This document shows positions 30,787 through 37,953 of a DNA stretch of 64,000 nt, piece after piece. Every line of letters begins with the position of its first letter. The stretch's first letter is position 1. Made by a program: the position numbers and the translations under genes. The notes beneath the pieces were generated by a model. It saw only the letters and a program-made list of their open reading frames with translations, had not been told where the DNA came from and did not search any database. Source of the DNA: Curtobacterium citreum (GTDB taxonomy: Bacteria > Actinomycetota > Actinomycetes > Actinomycetales > Microbacteriaceae); assembly GCF_006715175.1 (NCBI RefSeq), contig NZ_VFMQ01000001.1, forward strand, positions 2,108,001-2,172,000, written 5' to 3'.

Positions 30787-31053
30787 TCAGCTCACTGTGG
30801 CGAGGAGATCGAGCCGTCGGCCACCAGCTCCGTCGGTCTCGACGAAGAGCTGGAACGAGCGTCCGGCCGCGTTCGCGGTTCCCCATCTGAGTACTTCCCG
30901 CACGTCTGTCGCGCCGGTCAGTCGGTACTCGTCGCTCGCGCCGCCTTCATCGGTGAAGTAGACCCGGTAGACCGGATCATCTACCTCGACCTGCACGTCC
31001 CGCGGATCCACCTGCTCTGCTCGAAGATCGCCGTTAGCCATGCGGAGCACCAT
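30787..31053 (-). CDS. Small protein of 88 residues, unknown
   Basis: Beta-rich character (VYRVYFTDEG, EYRLTGATDVREVLRW, RSFQLFVETDG). The start is ATG 31053, or an internal ATG at 31041; neither has a clear Shine-Dalgarno. Not recognised. It converges on the secreted protein gene. Confidence 0.6.
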   Translation of the reverse strand: MVLRMANGDLRAEQVDPRDVQVEVDDPVYRVYFTDEGGASDEYRLTGATDVREVLRWGTANAAGRSFQLFVETDGAGGRRLDLLATVS

Positions 31054-31117
31054 AGCTGCCGTCCGCCCGGGACGACTGATTCGTCAGGAGCAGACCAGCT
31101 AAGGCGCCCCCACCCCC

Positions 31118-31309
31118 TCAGAGCAGGAGCTCCCGGACGATTGCGATGCCGGGCCCAGGGATGAACGTCACGGTCCCGGCGTCGGCGGTCTTGAGCGTGA
31201 CGGGAGTCGGCGACGCAAGATGGTCACGAAGCTGCTTGTCATCCCATGCCTGATTCGGGTCAAGAGCGATCTCGGCGCCCCCGATGATGATTCTGTAGAT
31301 CGACTTCAT
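31118..31309 (-). CDS. Small beta protein of 63 residues, paralogue of 31733-31972
   Basis: Starts at ATG 31309 with GAGGG before it (MKSIYRIIIGGAEIALDP). The pattern hydrophobic strand, GAEIALD, short helix, VTLKTADAGTVTFIPG is shared with the plus-strand protein at 31733. Not recognised. A longer frame upstream is unrelated sequence. Confidence 0.65.
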   Translation of the reverse strand: MKSIYRIIIGGAEIALDPNQAWDDKQLRDHLASPTPVTLKTADAGTVTFIPGPGIAIVRELLL

Positions 31310-31685
31310 GGCCCTCGCTATCGACCGTACGAGAGCTCTTGTCAGTTCCGCTCTGGGCGCCGGCTTCCGAAGGCGCTCCATCGCAGCATTGGCTCGATCG
31401 CTCCCGATGCCGCGCTGAGTCCTCAGCCTGTACGTTGCCGGAGGTGGGAGTGCGCACACACCTTCGCTGAAGGGCCCCGTCCTTCTGGGCGGGGGCCCAG
31501 TCATGTCCGAACTGGTACCTGTGCGGGTCGTCGCGTTCGCGCGAAAGCGAAACCCGAAGCGCCCGACCAATGGCGCAGTAGCTGGTTGGCACTGGTCCGC
31601 GTTCGCGCGCCCCGTTCGAGGGCTAGTCCGCTCGTTACACCTGTCAATAGGCTCAACGTTCCACACCGCTAAGAAGGGGGAGCCG
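31310..31685. other. 376-bp divergent spacer
   Basis: No confident gene. A hairpin (GGGCCCC at 31472-31478 with GGGGCCC at 31492-31498) lies about 190 bp before the plus-strand operon. It may contain divergent promoters for the paralogous small genes. Confidence 0.4.
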
Positions 31686-31733
31686 ATGACGCACCACCAG
31701 ATCGACCACAAGCACCCGAAGGAGCACCGCTGA
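31686..31733 (+). CDS. 15-codon leader ORF, His-rich
   Basis: A 15-residue reading MTHHQIDHKHPKEHR with a strong ribosome binding site (AAGAAGGGGGAG). Its TGA overlaps the next ATG (TGATG at 31731-31735), so it probably serves translational coupling of the 79-residue gene. Four of the fifteen residues are His. Confidence 0.5.
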   Translation: MTHHQIDHKHPKEHR

Positions 31734-31972
31734 TGGCTACCGCTACCTTCAAATCCGCAGTTACCTACGGCGCGCAGACAATCGACCTGCGCGACAACTC
31801 CGACACCGACAAGGTCGAGGACGAGATCCTCGAGGCCTGCCGAGTCGGTGGAGGATGGGTCTCCTTGCCAACTGCCGCTGGGTCTCGGGTGATTTTCGTG
31901 ACGGCCGGTGTGCCGATCGACATTCGGAACTGGACCTACACGCCCGCCGATGACCAGGTGTTCGCCCAGTGA
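31733..31972 (+). CDS. Small beta protein of 79 residues
   Basis: MATATFKSAVTYGAQTIDLRDN, then a helix (DKVEDEILEACR) and GWVSLPTAAGSRVIFVTAG. It shares layout with the divergent 63-residue protein at 31118, so the two look like diverged copies. Translationally coupled to the 15-codon leader before it and to the 155-residue gene after it (GTGA overlap at 31969). Function unknown. Confidence 0.65.
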   Translation: MATATFKSAVTYGAQTIDLRDNSDTDKVEDEILEACRVGGGWVSLPTAAGSRVIFVTAGVPIDIRNWTYTPADDQVFAQ

Positions 31973-32436
31973 GTGCCGCGAAGCGGGTCGCTGAAGAGCT
32001 GAACCGGGTGCTGGCCGCGCAGTCGTACGGCTGGGCGGACGGCAAGCGTTGGTCCGGTCGTGCGTCCGTGGCGCAGCGTCTCCTCAGCGGGCTCGCGCTC
32101 TCCATCGGAGAAGGATCATTCCAGTACGCCGAGGCACGATTCCTTGCCGATACGACACACGTCCTCGCCCTGACCGCAACGCACGTGCACAAAGCGTGGG
32201 CGGAGGACGACGAAACGATCGGCACCGACAGCTGGTCGCGCTCCGCCATCTCGAAGGTGGAGCTGACGCAAGCGCCGAACGTCTTCCAGGAGGGGTCCGC
32301 GGACCACGCCGCGACCGCTCTGCACCTGACGTTCCGTTCCGGTGACACCGTGGAGCTCGGCGGGGATGGGCAGAGCCAGGCGAACCTTCGCGAGCTACTG
32401 CATCTTTACCCGGGCCTGTTGGCCAACTTGTCCTGA
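31969..32436 (+). CDS. Unknown protein of 155 residues
   Basis: Starts with GTG overlapping the previous stop (GTGA). Contains VAEELNRVLAAQ, a central VLALTATHVHKAW and a C-terminal ALHLTFRSGDTVELGGDGQS. No known family recognised; the end is strand-rich. A bidirectional terminator follows the stop. Confidence 0.65.
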   Translation: MSAAKRVAEELNRVLAAQSYGWADGKRWSGRASVAQRLLSGLALSIGEGSFQYAEARFLADTTHVLALTATHVHKAWAEDDETIGTDSWSRSAISKVELTQAPNVFQEGSADHAATALHLTFRSGDTVELGGDGQSQANLRELLHLYPGLLANLS

Positions 32437-32442
32437 CACACA

Positions 32443-32479
32443 AAAGCGCGCCCATCTCAGGTCGAGGTGGGCGCGCTTT
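32443..32479. terminator. Bidirectional terminator
   Basis: AAAGCGCGCCCATCTC (32443-32458) pairs with 32464-32479 except for one wobble. A-tract and T-tract on the two sides fit termination in both directions, between convergent genes. Confidence 0.88.
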
Positions 32480-32497
32480 CGTGTTGCATGCTGACGG

Positions 32498-32866
32498 TCA
32501 GTCGGCGTAGCCGGCCAGAGTGAGCGCGATCTGGTCAATGGTGTGCAGACCCTCGGTGATCTCGACCATGTAGTTCGCGGTCTCTTCGTCCGGGATTCGC
32601 CGTAGGCGGACCCCGTTCAGCTCGAGCAGCGTCATCCCTGCGGTCCACGCAGTGCGCTTGTTGCCGTCGAAGAAGCCGTGCGCGGCCGCAATTCCATGGA
32701 TCAGCGCAGCAGTCTGCGCCCAGATGCTGACGTAGAAGTACTGCCCGCCCATGCCGTGAAACGCCCGGCGCACCCCCGACTCAAGCTTCCCGCGGTCCGT
32801 GACCGGGGCGTCGACCATGCTGTCGTGGATGAGAATGACCTGCTCGACGGTGAGTTCTGGCCTCAC
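32498..32866 (-). CDS. doc: Doc-type Fic-fold toxin
   Basis: A 122-residue death-on-curing family protein. The catalytic motif reads HGFFDGNKRTAW (Fic/Doc consensus HxFx(D/N)xNKR), all key residues intact. Phage P1 Doc phosphorylates EF-Tu and stalls translation; activity here is inferred. The start GTG at 32866 overlaps the antitoxin stop (GTGA), so toxin follows antitoxin in one operon. Confidence 0.9.
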   Translation of the reverse strand: MRPELTVEQVILIHDSMVDAPVTDRGKLESGVRRAFHGMGGQYFYVSIWAQTAALIHGIAAAHGFFDGNKRTAWTAGMTLLELNGVRLRRIPDEETANYMVEITEGLHTIDQIALTLAGYAD

Positions 32867-33405
32867 CGCGTCGCTAGGAGGTCAAGAGCTGTCCGCCAAC
32901 GACTGATCACCGAGTCGGCCGCAACTCGAACCGACTCGTCAGACGCGGCGACGCCGACAGTGACGGGTGCCGGCACATCCCGGCCCGCGATGGTGCGTGC
33001 GGTGTAGAGCTTCCGAATTTCCCCGGTGCTCATAGCCGTGTTCGTGGCCACCCACGCCGGGGCGCCACCTCGAGCGTCGATCCAGGGCTTGTCCTGGTGA
33101 GTCAGGTTGATCAACTGGTCAGAGCTCAAGCCCTTGTACTGCGTTAGGACAGCATCGATCAGGGCGGTGTCCTCCCGCGAGAGGGTTCCGGCGTATGCGG
33201 GGACGAACTCATGGCGATCCTTGCGGTACAGGCTCCGGACAACGGGACCATCACGCCATGCCTCGATGGTCTCCGCAAACAGGGGGCGCCCGTTGATGCC
33301 GAGCGACCATGCCTGAGACAGATAGGTCAGCTTCTGCAGGGACCACATGTCAGCCCGGACGCGTGTCCGGATGTACGCGGCAACGTCGATCGCTGTCGTC
33401 GTCAC
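32863..33405 (-). CDS. Panacea-domain (DUF4065) antitoxin of the Doc toxin
   Basis: 180 residues. The segment LQKLTYLSQAWSLGINGRPLFAETIEAWRDGPV is the hallmark of the DUF4065/Panacea (SocA/GepA-type) domain, which is known to act as an antitoxin for many different toxins including Doc. The start is set at GTG 33405 because GGAGGTGATC, a near-perfect Shine-Dalgarno, lies just before it; an ATG at 33432 is also open but less likely. It is the first gene of the pair, with the DnaA-box-like cluster directly upstream. Confidence 0.87.
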   Translation of the reverse strand: MTTTAIDVAAYIRTRVRADMWSLQKLTYLSQAWSLGINGRPLFAETIEAWRDGPVVRSLYRKDRHEFVPAYAGTLSREDTALIDAVLTQYKGLSSDQLINLTHQDKPWIDARGGAPAWVATNTAMSTGEIRKLYTARTIAGRDVPAPVTVGVAASDESVRVAADSVISRWRTALDLLATR

Positions 33406-33424
33406 GCTGATCACCTCCACACTG

Positions 33425-33524
33425 TTGTCCACACGTTATCCACCGAAATCTGGCCGTTGTGCACAGATTGTCCACTGACCGTAGCGGGTGGATGACACGA
33501 CACGCTATGGAGGACTTGTCCAAA
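33425..33524 (+). promoter_or_regulatory. Phased cluster of DnaA-box-like 9-mers upstream of the antitoxin
   Basis: TTGTCCACA (33425), TTATCCACC (33436), TTGTGCACA (33457), TTGTCCACT (33468) and TTGTCCAAA (33516) are in one orientation. The first four starts are spaced 11, 21 and 11 bp, close to whole helical turns. TTGTCCACA is the preferred DnaA box in high-GC actinobacteria. They cover the promoter region of the toxin-antitoxin operon. Confidence 0.6.
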
Positions 33525-33573
33525 GCGTTCGCCCATGCCGAACCGGCAGAACCCGCCGCGCTACCGTTCCCCC

Positions 33574-33759
33574 ATGAAGACGCTGCTGCTCCACGAGGGC
33601 CCTGCTGACGGCACCCGCATCGACTACCCCGGCGACACTGTCCCGCTCGGTTGGACGGTCGTTCACGCCGTCTCCGGCCCAGGTGCTGTCGTGACTCAGT
33701 ACGAGCTCCGCGACGAGCACGGCGACACCACCAACTACTGGCCACCGCGATCAGCGTGA
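33574..33759 (+). CDS. Small protein of 61 residues, unknown
   Basis: MKTLLLHEGPADGTRIDYPG followed by VPLGWTVVHAVS and YELRDEHGDTTNYW. TACCGT ends 6 nt before the ATG and no Shine-Dalgarno is present, so a leaderless start is likely. Overlaps the next gene (GTGA at 33756). Not recognised. Confidence 0.65.
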   Translation: MKTLLLHEGPADGTRIDYPGDTVPLGWTVVHAVSGPGAVVTQYELRDEHGDTTNYWPPRSA

Positions 33760-34028
33760 GCGATGACGATGAGTGGATGACACCGGCTGAGGTGACCGCA
33801 CTGATCGGAGTAACCAGCGGCACGCTCCGCCAGTGGCGGTTCCGGCTAGACGCGCCGGTCCGGGTGTGTACGAGTTCTGCCCCGGCCAGGTACTACCTGC
33901 CAGTCCGCTTCGGGACGGCCCTAGCGATCGACTCGAGCGAGTTGCTGATCGACGCGAGGCGGCCCTTAAAAGAGGAAGACGATGTCGTGCTCGTCGCGAA
34001 CGTCATCGCCTTGTCGTCGATCGGGTAG
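33756..34028 (+). CDS. Small helix-turn-helix protein
   Basis: About 90 residues from GTG 33756. VSDDDEWMTPAEVTALIGVT, then SGTLRQWRFR forms an AlpA/MerR-like HTH_17 module. Its last 45 codons overlap the convergent TM gene, and this end does not look family-like, so the real C-terminus may be shorter or the gene may be degraded. Possibly a second excisionase-like factor or regulator. Confidence 0.55.
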   Translation: MSDDDEWMTPAEVTALIGVTSGTLRQWRFRLDAPVRVCTSSAPARYYLPVRFGTALAIDSSELLIDARRPLKEEDDVVLVANVIALSSIG

Positions 34029-34504
34029 GACCACCGCAGCCAGCGCCGACCGATGCCTCGGCACTTCACCCGCACGGTGACGCGTTCTGGGGCTGGCTCA
34101 GCGTTCGCTAGCTTGCCACCTGGGTAATGCGCGACGTACCAAGTGTTCGAGAGCTCCTGGCCCGGGCCCATCATCGGAATGGGGTTCTCGTAGCGCCGGA
34201 CGACGTAACCGATGGCCGCCCCCTCGCCGTCTGCACCGACGGGCGGCACGTCGAGTGGGGGTTCGAACTCGACGCTGATGTGCCGCGCAACTGTGGGCCC
34301 GGCATTCCGGACGACGAGGTCAAGCGCAGTGTCCGAGTCGGGCGCGTACCGGAGCTCGGCGACGATCATCGGCTGGCTCCGTCGGCGGCTGTCCTGCCCG
34401 GCCGCGATCAGAGTGATGATCGCGACCACGGCGGTGAGGATCGCAGCGAAGGCACTCACTCCGCCGCCATGTACGTCGAACCACTCGAGCACGTCACTCC
34501 ACAT
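33893..34504 (-). CDS. Membrane-anchored protein of 203 residues, unknown
   Basis: A TM helix near the N-terminus (VSAFAAILTAVVAIITLIAAG) is followed by a soluble region (LVVRNAGPTVARHISVEFEP; VTVRVKCRG) of beta-sandwich character. The ATG at 34504 has GAGAGGGG upstream. The last 45 codons overlap the convergent helix-turn-helix gene. Not recognised. Confidence 0.7.
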   Translation of the reverse strand: MWSDVLEWFDVHGGGVSAFAAILTAVVAIITLIAAGQDSRRRSQPMIVAELRYAPDSDTALDLVVRNAGPTVARHISVEFEPPLDVPPVGADGEGAAIGYVVRRYENPIPMMGPGQELSNTWYVAHYPGGKLANAEPAPERVTVRVKCRGIGRRWLRWSYPIDDKAMTFATSTTSSSSFKGRLASISNSLESIARAVPKRTGR

Positions 34505-34550
34505 CGCTGTCCCCTCTCGGCGAGCCTGAGCCGATCGTAGAGGAGGCCTC

Positions 34551-34685
34551 GTGCCCGCCCCGGACGCTCTCCCCGAAGCAGGTCTGGTCGATCACCGCCT
34601 CCATGACCCGGAAGCTGTCTCTCTGGGCTTGCGCCTATCGCGAGCGGATGCTGCGAAGAGCAGATGTCGGACCGGCCGCCGATGA
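34551..34685 (+). CDS. 44-codon ORF, same frame as the following ORF
   Basis: Starts at GTG 34551 with a strong Shine-Dalgarno (GAGGAGG) and ends at a TGA (34683-34685). The frame stays open after this stop through to 34973, so it may be one gene split by a nonsense codon. Residue composition is not distinctive. Confidence 0.4.
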   Translation: MPAPDALPEAGLVDHRLHDPEAVSLGLRLSRADAAKSRCRTGRR

Positions 34686-34739
34686 TCAAGGAAGCAAGCA
34701 CCGCCTGAGCATCAGGACCTCGCGGTCGCCGCTGCCGAG

Positions 34740-34973
34740 TTGCTGCGCCTTGACCAAGTCGGCAGCCCCGACCCCGTCGACCCGCCGCAGCCGGTCACCG
34801 TGCACAACCTCCGCTTCGACCAGATCGGCGTGCTCGCCGAGGTGAAGGCGTTCGCGGTCGCACTGTCCGACGTCGCTGTGTTCGTGGAGATCTCCTGGCA
34901 GGGGCGCCTGCAGCGCGCGTGGGTGCCCCGTAACACCGTCACAGTGCGGACGGCTCGGCCGCGCGACCGCTGA
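34740..34973 (+). CDS. Small beta protein of 77 residues, unknown start
   Basis: LRLDQVGSPDPVDPPQPVTV, then FDQIGVLAEVKAFAVALSDV, FVEISWQGRLQRAWV: a credible strand-rich protein with protein-like codon use. The only start in the short reading is TTG at 34740 without a ribosome binding site; the same frame extends to the TGA at 34683 and, beyond it, to the GTG at 34551. Not recognised. Confidence 0.5.
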   Translation: MLRLDQVGSPDPVDPPQPVTVHNLRFDQIGVLAEVKAFAVALSDVAVFVEISWQGRLQRAWVPRNTVTVRTARPRDR

Positions 34974-35004
34974 CCGACTGTCGAACTCGAGACTGCGGAT
35001 ACGG

Positions 35005-35042
35005 GTGACGCCCCCTTTCATAGTTGAGAGAGGGGGCGTCAC
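35005..35042. terminator. Terminator between convergent genes
   Basis: GTGACGCCCCCT (35005-35016) pairs perfectly with 35031-35042, 14-nt loop. It lies between the small gene ending at 34973 and the lectin-type gene ending at 35071. Confidence 0.8.
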
Positions 35043-35070
35043 ACGCCGGTGCATGGATCAGGTGATCGAA

Positions 35071-36795
35071 TCAGCCCCAGCGCAGCCCGGTGCCGCCGAG
35101 GGGGATGACGTTGCTCCACCCGGTTCCCTCGCCTGGCGTCGCGTACTTGTGGTACGCCTGGCCGTCAGTGCCGATCGTGAAGACTTCCTCGCGGTCCTGG
35201 GCGTTGTAGCCGACCGCGACATCGACGAACGGACCGTTGGCGAACTTGGTCAGGGTGCCCCAGCCGTTGGCCGAGTCGTACCAGGTGTTGTAGAGCGCAC
35301 CGTCGGTTCCGAGGCCGAACACTTCAGTGAAGCCGAGGGCGTTGACGCCGACCGCGAGGCCCTTGTAGCTTGGGCCACCCTGCAACTGGTTCCAAGCGGT
35401 CCAGCCAGCGGAGCTGTCGTACCAGGCGTGCGAGATTGCGCCGCCGGAGCCGATCCCGAAGAGCTCCTCGTCACCTGCTGCGTTGTAGGCAAGGGTGATC
35501 TTCGTGAAGCCACCGGTCGAGTTCACGAGGGACCAGTCGTTCCAGCCGACTCCCTTCGTGAACCACTTGTGGAATACGCGACCGCCACCACCGATAGCGA
35601 AGATCTCCGGCTCGCCGTTCCGGTTGAATCCGGTCGTCACATCGGTCCAGTGATCACCGCCGAGGGAGCTCCAGCCGGTCCAGCCCTTTGCCGAGTCGTA
35701 CCAGGCTTGCCACATCACGCCACCGTCGCCGATTGCGTAGAGGACCTCGTTGCCGTCGACGTTGTAGCTCAACGCCATGTCCGTGAAGCCGGTCTTGCCG
35801 AGTGAGTTCCAGTCGCTCCAACCGGTGCCGGGGATGAACCACTTGTGGAAGATCACACCGCCTCCGCCGATGGCGAAGACCTCGGCGTTGCCGGCGCTGT
35901 TCTTGCCTGTGGTGACCTTCGTGTTGGAGCTGCCCTGCAGCGAGCTGAAGCCGCTCCAGCCTGTGCCTTGGCCGGGAGTGGAGTAGTTGTGAACGACGTC
36001 GCCGCCGGAGCTGATGGCGAAGACCTCGGCATCGTTGCTGCTGTTGTAGCCGATGGGGCCGCTTGGGAACAGCTTGTTGGCACGGTTCTGGGTGGGCGCG
36101 ACGGCAGCGGGCAGGGTGAGCCCTGTGCCCACTCCGCTCAGGTCGACGTGCTGGTGGTTGCACGTGTCGTCGAACTGGCGGGTGATGTTTGAGAACGACC
36201 ACGTGGACCGGCACTGGACCTGGCCAGCCTGACTACCGCGCGGCAGGAAGGTGTCGAGGAAGGTGAGCAGACTCTTGGTCTGGGAGCTCGACCCATTGAC
36301 GTTGTTCCGGGATCCGATGCCACCGAAGTCGATCGCGACGGCTGGGTCAATGCAGTGCAGTGAGCGCGGGTTCTGAGCACACGTGTACGGGTGGCTCATC
36401 GTCTTGCACTCTCGGTTGAGGTCGTTGACCTGCACGAAGCCGTACTGCTTGACGAGGATGACCATCGTCTGCAGGATCCGGACGTCCACCTTGCAGGTAG
36501 GAGTCGGGGAACCGTTGGCGATCGGAACGATCTCGTTGTTGAAGAGGTCGTTGTTGCCCGATCCTCCCGCGGACGCCTCGAATTGGCCTGCGTTCTTGAA
36601 CGCAACGAGCTGCTTGGCGAGCGCCGCGCTGTCACCGGAGATGTTCTCGCACGACGCGCCACAAGCGGCGGCCGCGCGAGCTTGCTGAGGGCTTACGAGA
36701 ACGATGGTCGAAAGGACCACCGAGACGAGAGTGAGCAGGAGCAGGACGGAGGTAAGCCTCCGCCGTCTACCTGGCATAGATGTCGTCAGAGACAT
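35071..36795 (-). CDS. Secreted M15-like domain plus seven-repeat lectin-type propeller
   Basis: 574 residues. The N-terminal signal (basic PGRRRR, then hydrophobic LTSVLLLLTLVSVVLSTIVLV, cleavage near ARA-AAA) predicts secretion. The next part has HPYTCAQNPRSLHCIDPAVAID and later CNHQHVDLSG, resembling the H-x-D and HxH zinc pattern of M15/VanY-type peptidases. The rest is seven repeats of about 46-47 residues of the type VFAIGGGGVIFHKWFIPGTG, WSDWNSLG, as in PLL/tectonin-like propeller lectins. It could bind glycans and cleave or modify the cell wall. It has its own orientation, a terminator downstream, and is a prophage cargo gene rather than a structural gene. Confidence 0.75.
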   Translation of the reverse strand: MSLTTSMPGRRRRLTSVLLLLTLVSVVLSTIVLVSPQQARAAAACGASCENISGDSAALAKQLVAFKNAGQFEASAGGSGNNDLFNNEIVPIANGSPTPTCKVDVRILQTMVILVKQYGFVQVNDLNRECKTMSHPYTCAQNPRSLHCIDPAVAIDFGGIGSRNNVNGSSSQTKSLLTFLDTFLPRGSQAGQVQCRSTWSFSNITRQFDDTCNHQHVDLSGVGTGLTLPAAVAPTQNRANKLFPSGPIGYNSSNDAEVFAISSGGDVVHNYSTPGQGTGWSGFSSLQGSSNTKVTTGKNSAGNAEVFAIGGGGVIFHKWFIPGTGWSDWNSLGKTGFTDMALSYNVDGNEVLYAIGDGGVMWQAWYDSAKGWTGWSSLGGDHWTDVTTGFNRNGEPEIFAIGGGGRVFHKWFTKGVGWNDWSLVNSTGGFTKITLAYNAAGDEELFGIGSGGAISHAWYDSSAGWTAWNQLQGGPSYKGLAVGVNALGFTEVFGLGTDGALYNTWYDSANGWGTLTKFANGPFVDVAVGYNAQDREEVFTIGTDGQAYHKYATPGEGTGWSNVIPLGGTGLRWG

Positions 36796-37021
36796 AGCAG
36801 TTCGCTTCCGGGAGGCTCCCCTGTGCGCCGCCCCTCGGCGCATCTGTGCCTCACCTGTGTACATGCTAGCAATACGCCCCATAGCGCGGACAAGCAACGT
36901 ACATGGTGCAGTAGCGAGCCTGAGTGCGATGAGGCTCCGTCGCCCCTCGAGCGGAGTCGCGCTCGTCCACTTCCGACAGATGATCCCTAGGCTGTCTAGC
37001 AATCCCGCGTACCGTGTCTGC

Positions 37022-37159
37022 ATGAGTTCAGAACGCGACGACCTGAACGCCGAGCTGCGGCCCTTCGACCTCGACGAGTTCCTGCACGACTTCGTCGACG
37101 GCCTCGAGCCGGTCACGGAGCACCCCGTTAGCCGCGGACCGCATCGCGACAGTCGGTAA
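37022..37159 (+). CDS. Small acidic protein of 45 residues
   Basis: MSSERDDLNAELRPFDLDEF, then HDFVDGLEPVTEHP: acidic and helical. TACCGT ends exactly 6 nt before the ATG, so a leaderless start. Not recognised. Confidence 0.5.
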   Translation: MSSERDDLNAELRPFDLDEFLHDFVDGLEPVTEHPVSRGPHRDSR

Positions 37160-37193
37160 GAGAACGCCGATTCTCCACAGGGAGGTCAGGGCG

Positions 37194-37526
37194 CTACCTT
37201 CCTGCCGTGCCCTCGACCCGCCGCTGCGAATCGACGTGGTGGCGCTTCCGCTGCCAGCTCCGCATTGGACACCCGGGACTGCACCGACACAAGTCAGCGA
37301 CCACGCTCTCGCAGTGGAACGACGCCGCGGCAGAACTCGACTTCCCCCGACGCCGATAGCCGCGCCGCGGCTCGGGTTGCTCCGTCAGCGCCTCGAAGAA
37401 GTCGGGCCACACGGGCACTTCCGTCTCAAACAGACCGCGCTTCGCGCGCGCTCGCAGAGCCCGCAGCGACACCACTCGCACCGGAGGAACGCCGGGCTCG
37501 CTCTCGTACAACGACCGTGCAGCCAT
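37194..37526 (-). CDS. Unknown protein of 110 residues, overlaps the convergent gene
   Basis: ATG at 37526 with GGGAG 6 nt upstream. The N-terminal half (RSLYESEPGVPPVRVVSLRA, then VPVWPDFFEALTEQPEPRRG) reads like protein, while the end overlaps the plus-strand gene and looks like its antisense. Either both are real with a long antisense overlap or one is not expressed. Confidence 0.4.
   Translation of the reverse strand: MAARSLYESEPGVPPVRVVSLRALRARAKRGLFETEVPVWPDFFEALTEQPEPRRGYRRRGKSSSAAASFHCESVVADLCRCSPGCPMRSWQRKRHHVDSQRRVEGTAGR
37207..37359 (+). CDS. Small Cys/His protein of 50 residues
   Basis: Reads from GTG 37207 as MPSTRRCESTWWRFRCQLRI, then GHPGLHRHK: the Cys-x8-Cys and GHxGxHRxH pattern resembles small actinophage zinc-binding proteins. 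TACCTT ends 6 nt before the GTG. Its whole length overlaps the end of the convergent gene at 37194-37526. Confidence 0.5.
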   Translation: MPSTRRCESTWWRFRCQLRIGHPGLHRHKSATTLSQWNDAAAELDFPRRR

Positions 37527-37630
37527 GACGCTCCCATCCACTCGTCCAGACTGACCACCACCGGGCGGTATGTCCGCCGGATGCGGTCCGCGGCCACGCA
37601 CTGTCGGAGGCCAGTCGCTACCGTCGCGCC

Positions 37631-37930
37631 GTGGCAGTTCGACGGCGGGACCGGTGGCGGCTCGTCGACGCGTACTCGCTCCCCGAGGCAGCGCGCGGCG
37701 GCCCCGAGGTCGACCTGGCGCAGCCGGACCCGGTCCTGGCGTGGATCCAGTTCCCCGATCGCATCCTCGAGCTCGAGGGCCGCGTCATCGCGTACACCGA
37801 CCGCGCAGTCCTCGTCGAGTGGGGGTTCGGGCAGGGCGCCGATTGCGCGTGGGTCTGGCGCGACGCCGTTCGTCGTCGGAACGACAAAAAGCGCCCCGCA
37901 CCCTCGAAGGAGGGGCGGGGCGCATCGTGA
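37631..37930 (+). CDS. Unknown protein of 99 residues
   Basis: Starts at GTG 37631 with TACCGT exactly 6 nt upstream and no Shine-Dalgarno. Contains RRDRWRLVDAYSLPEAARGG, then VLVEWGFGQGADCAWVWRDA. A terminator hairpin lies in its last codons, so the final 15 residues may be only hairpin-derived. Not recognised. Confidence 0.6.
   Translation: MAVRRRDRWRLVDAYSLPEAARGGPEVDLAQPDPVLAWIQFPDRILELEGRVIAYTDRAVLVEWGFGQGADCAWVWRDAVRRRNDKKRPAPSKEGRGAS
37891..37923. terminator. Terminator overlapping the end of the 99-residue ORF
   Basis: GCGCCCCGC (37891-37899) pairs with GCGGGGCGC (37915-37923), with an A-tract before it. It insulates the downstream SGNH gene from upstream transcription. Confidence 0.75.
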
Positions 37931-37938
37931 GCGTCGCT

Positions 37939-37944
37939 TAGGAT
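37939..37944 (+). promoter_or_regulatory. Predicted -10 box of the SGNH gene
   Basis: TAGGAT inside the 14-mer TCGCTTAGGATCAG (37934-37947), 9 nt before the ATG. The same 14-mer stands before the polymerase gene at 38755-38768. Confidence 0.6.
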
Positions 37945-37953
37945 CAGGGGATT

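Noticed and set aside
33425..33524. Chromosomal oriC
   Set aside because: There is no dnaA, dnaN or gidB nearby and only a handful of boxes within a prophage accessory region.
34683..34685. Selenocysteine codon at the in-frame TGA
   Set aside because: No SECIS-like hairpin is seen and neither side resembles a known selenoprotein.
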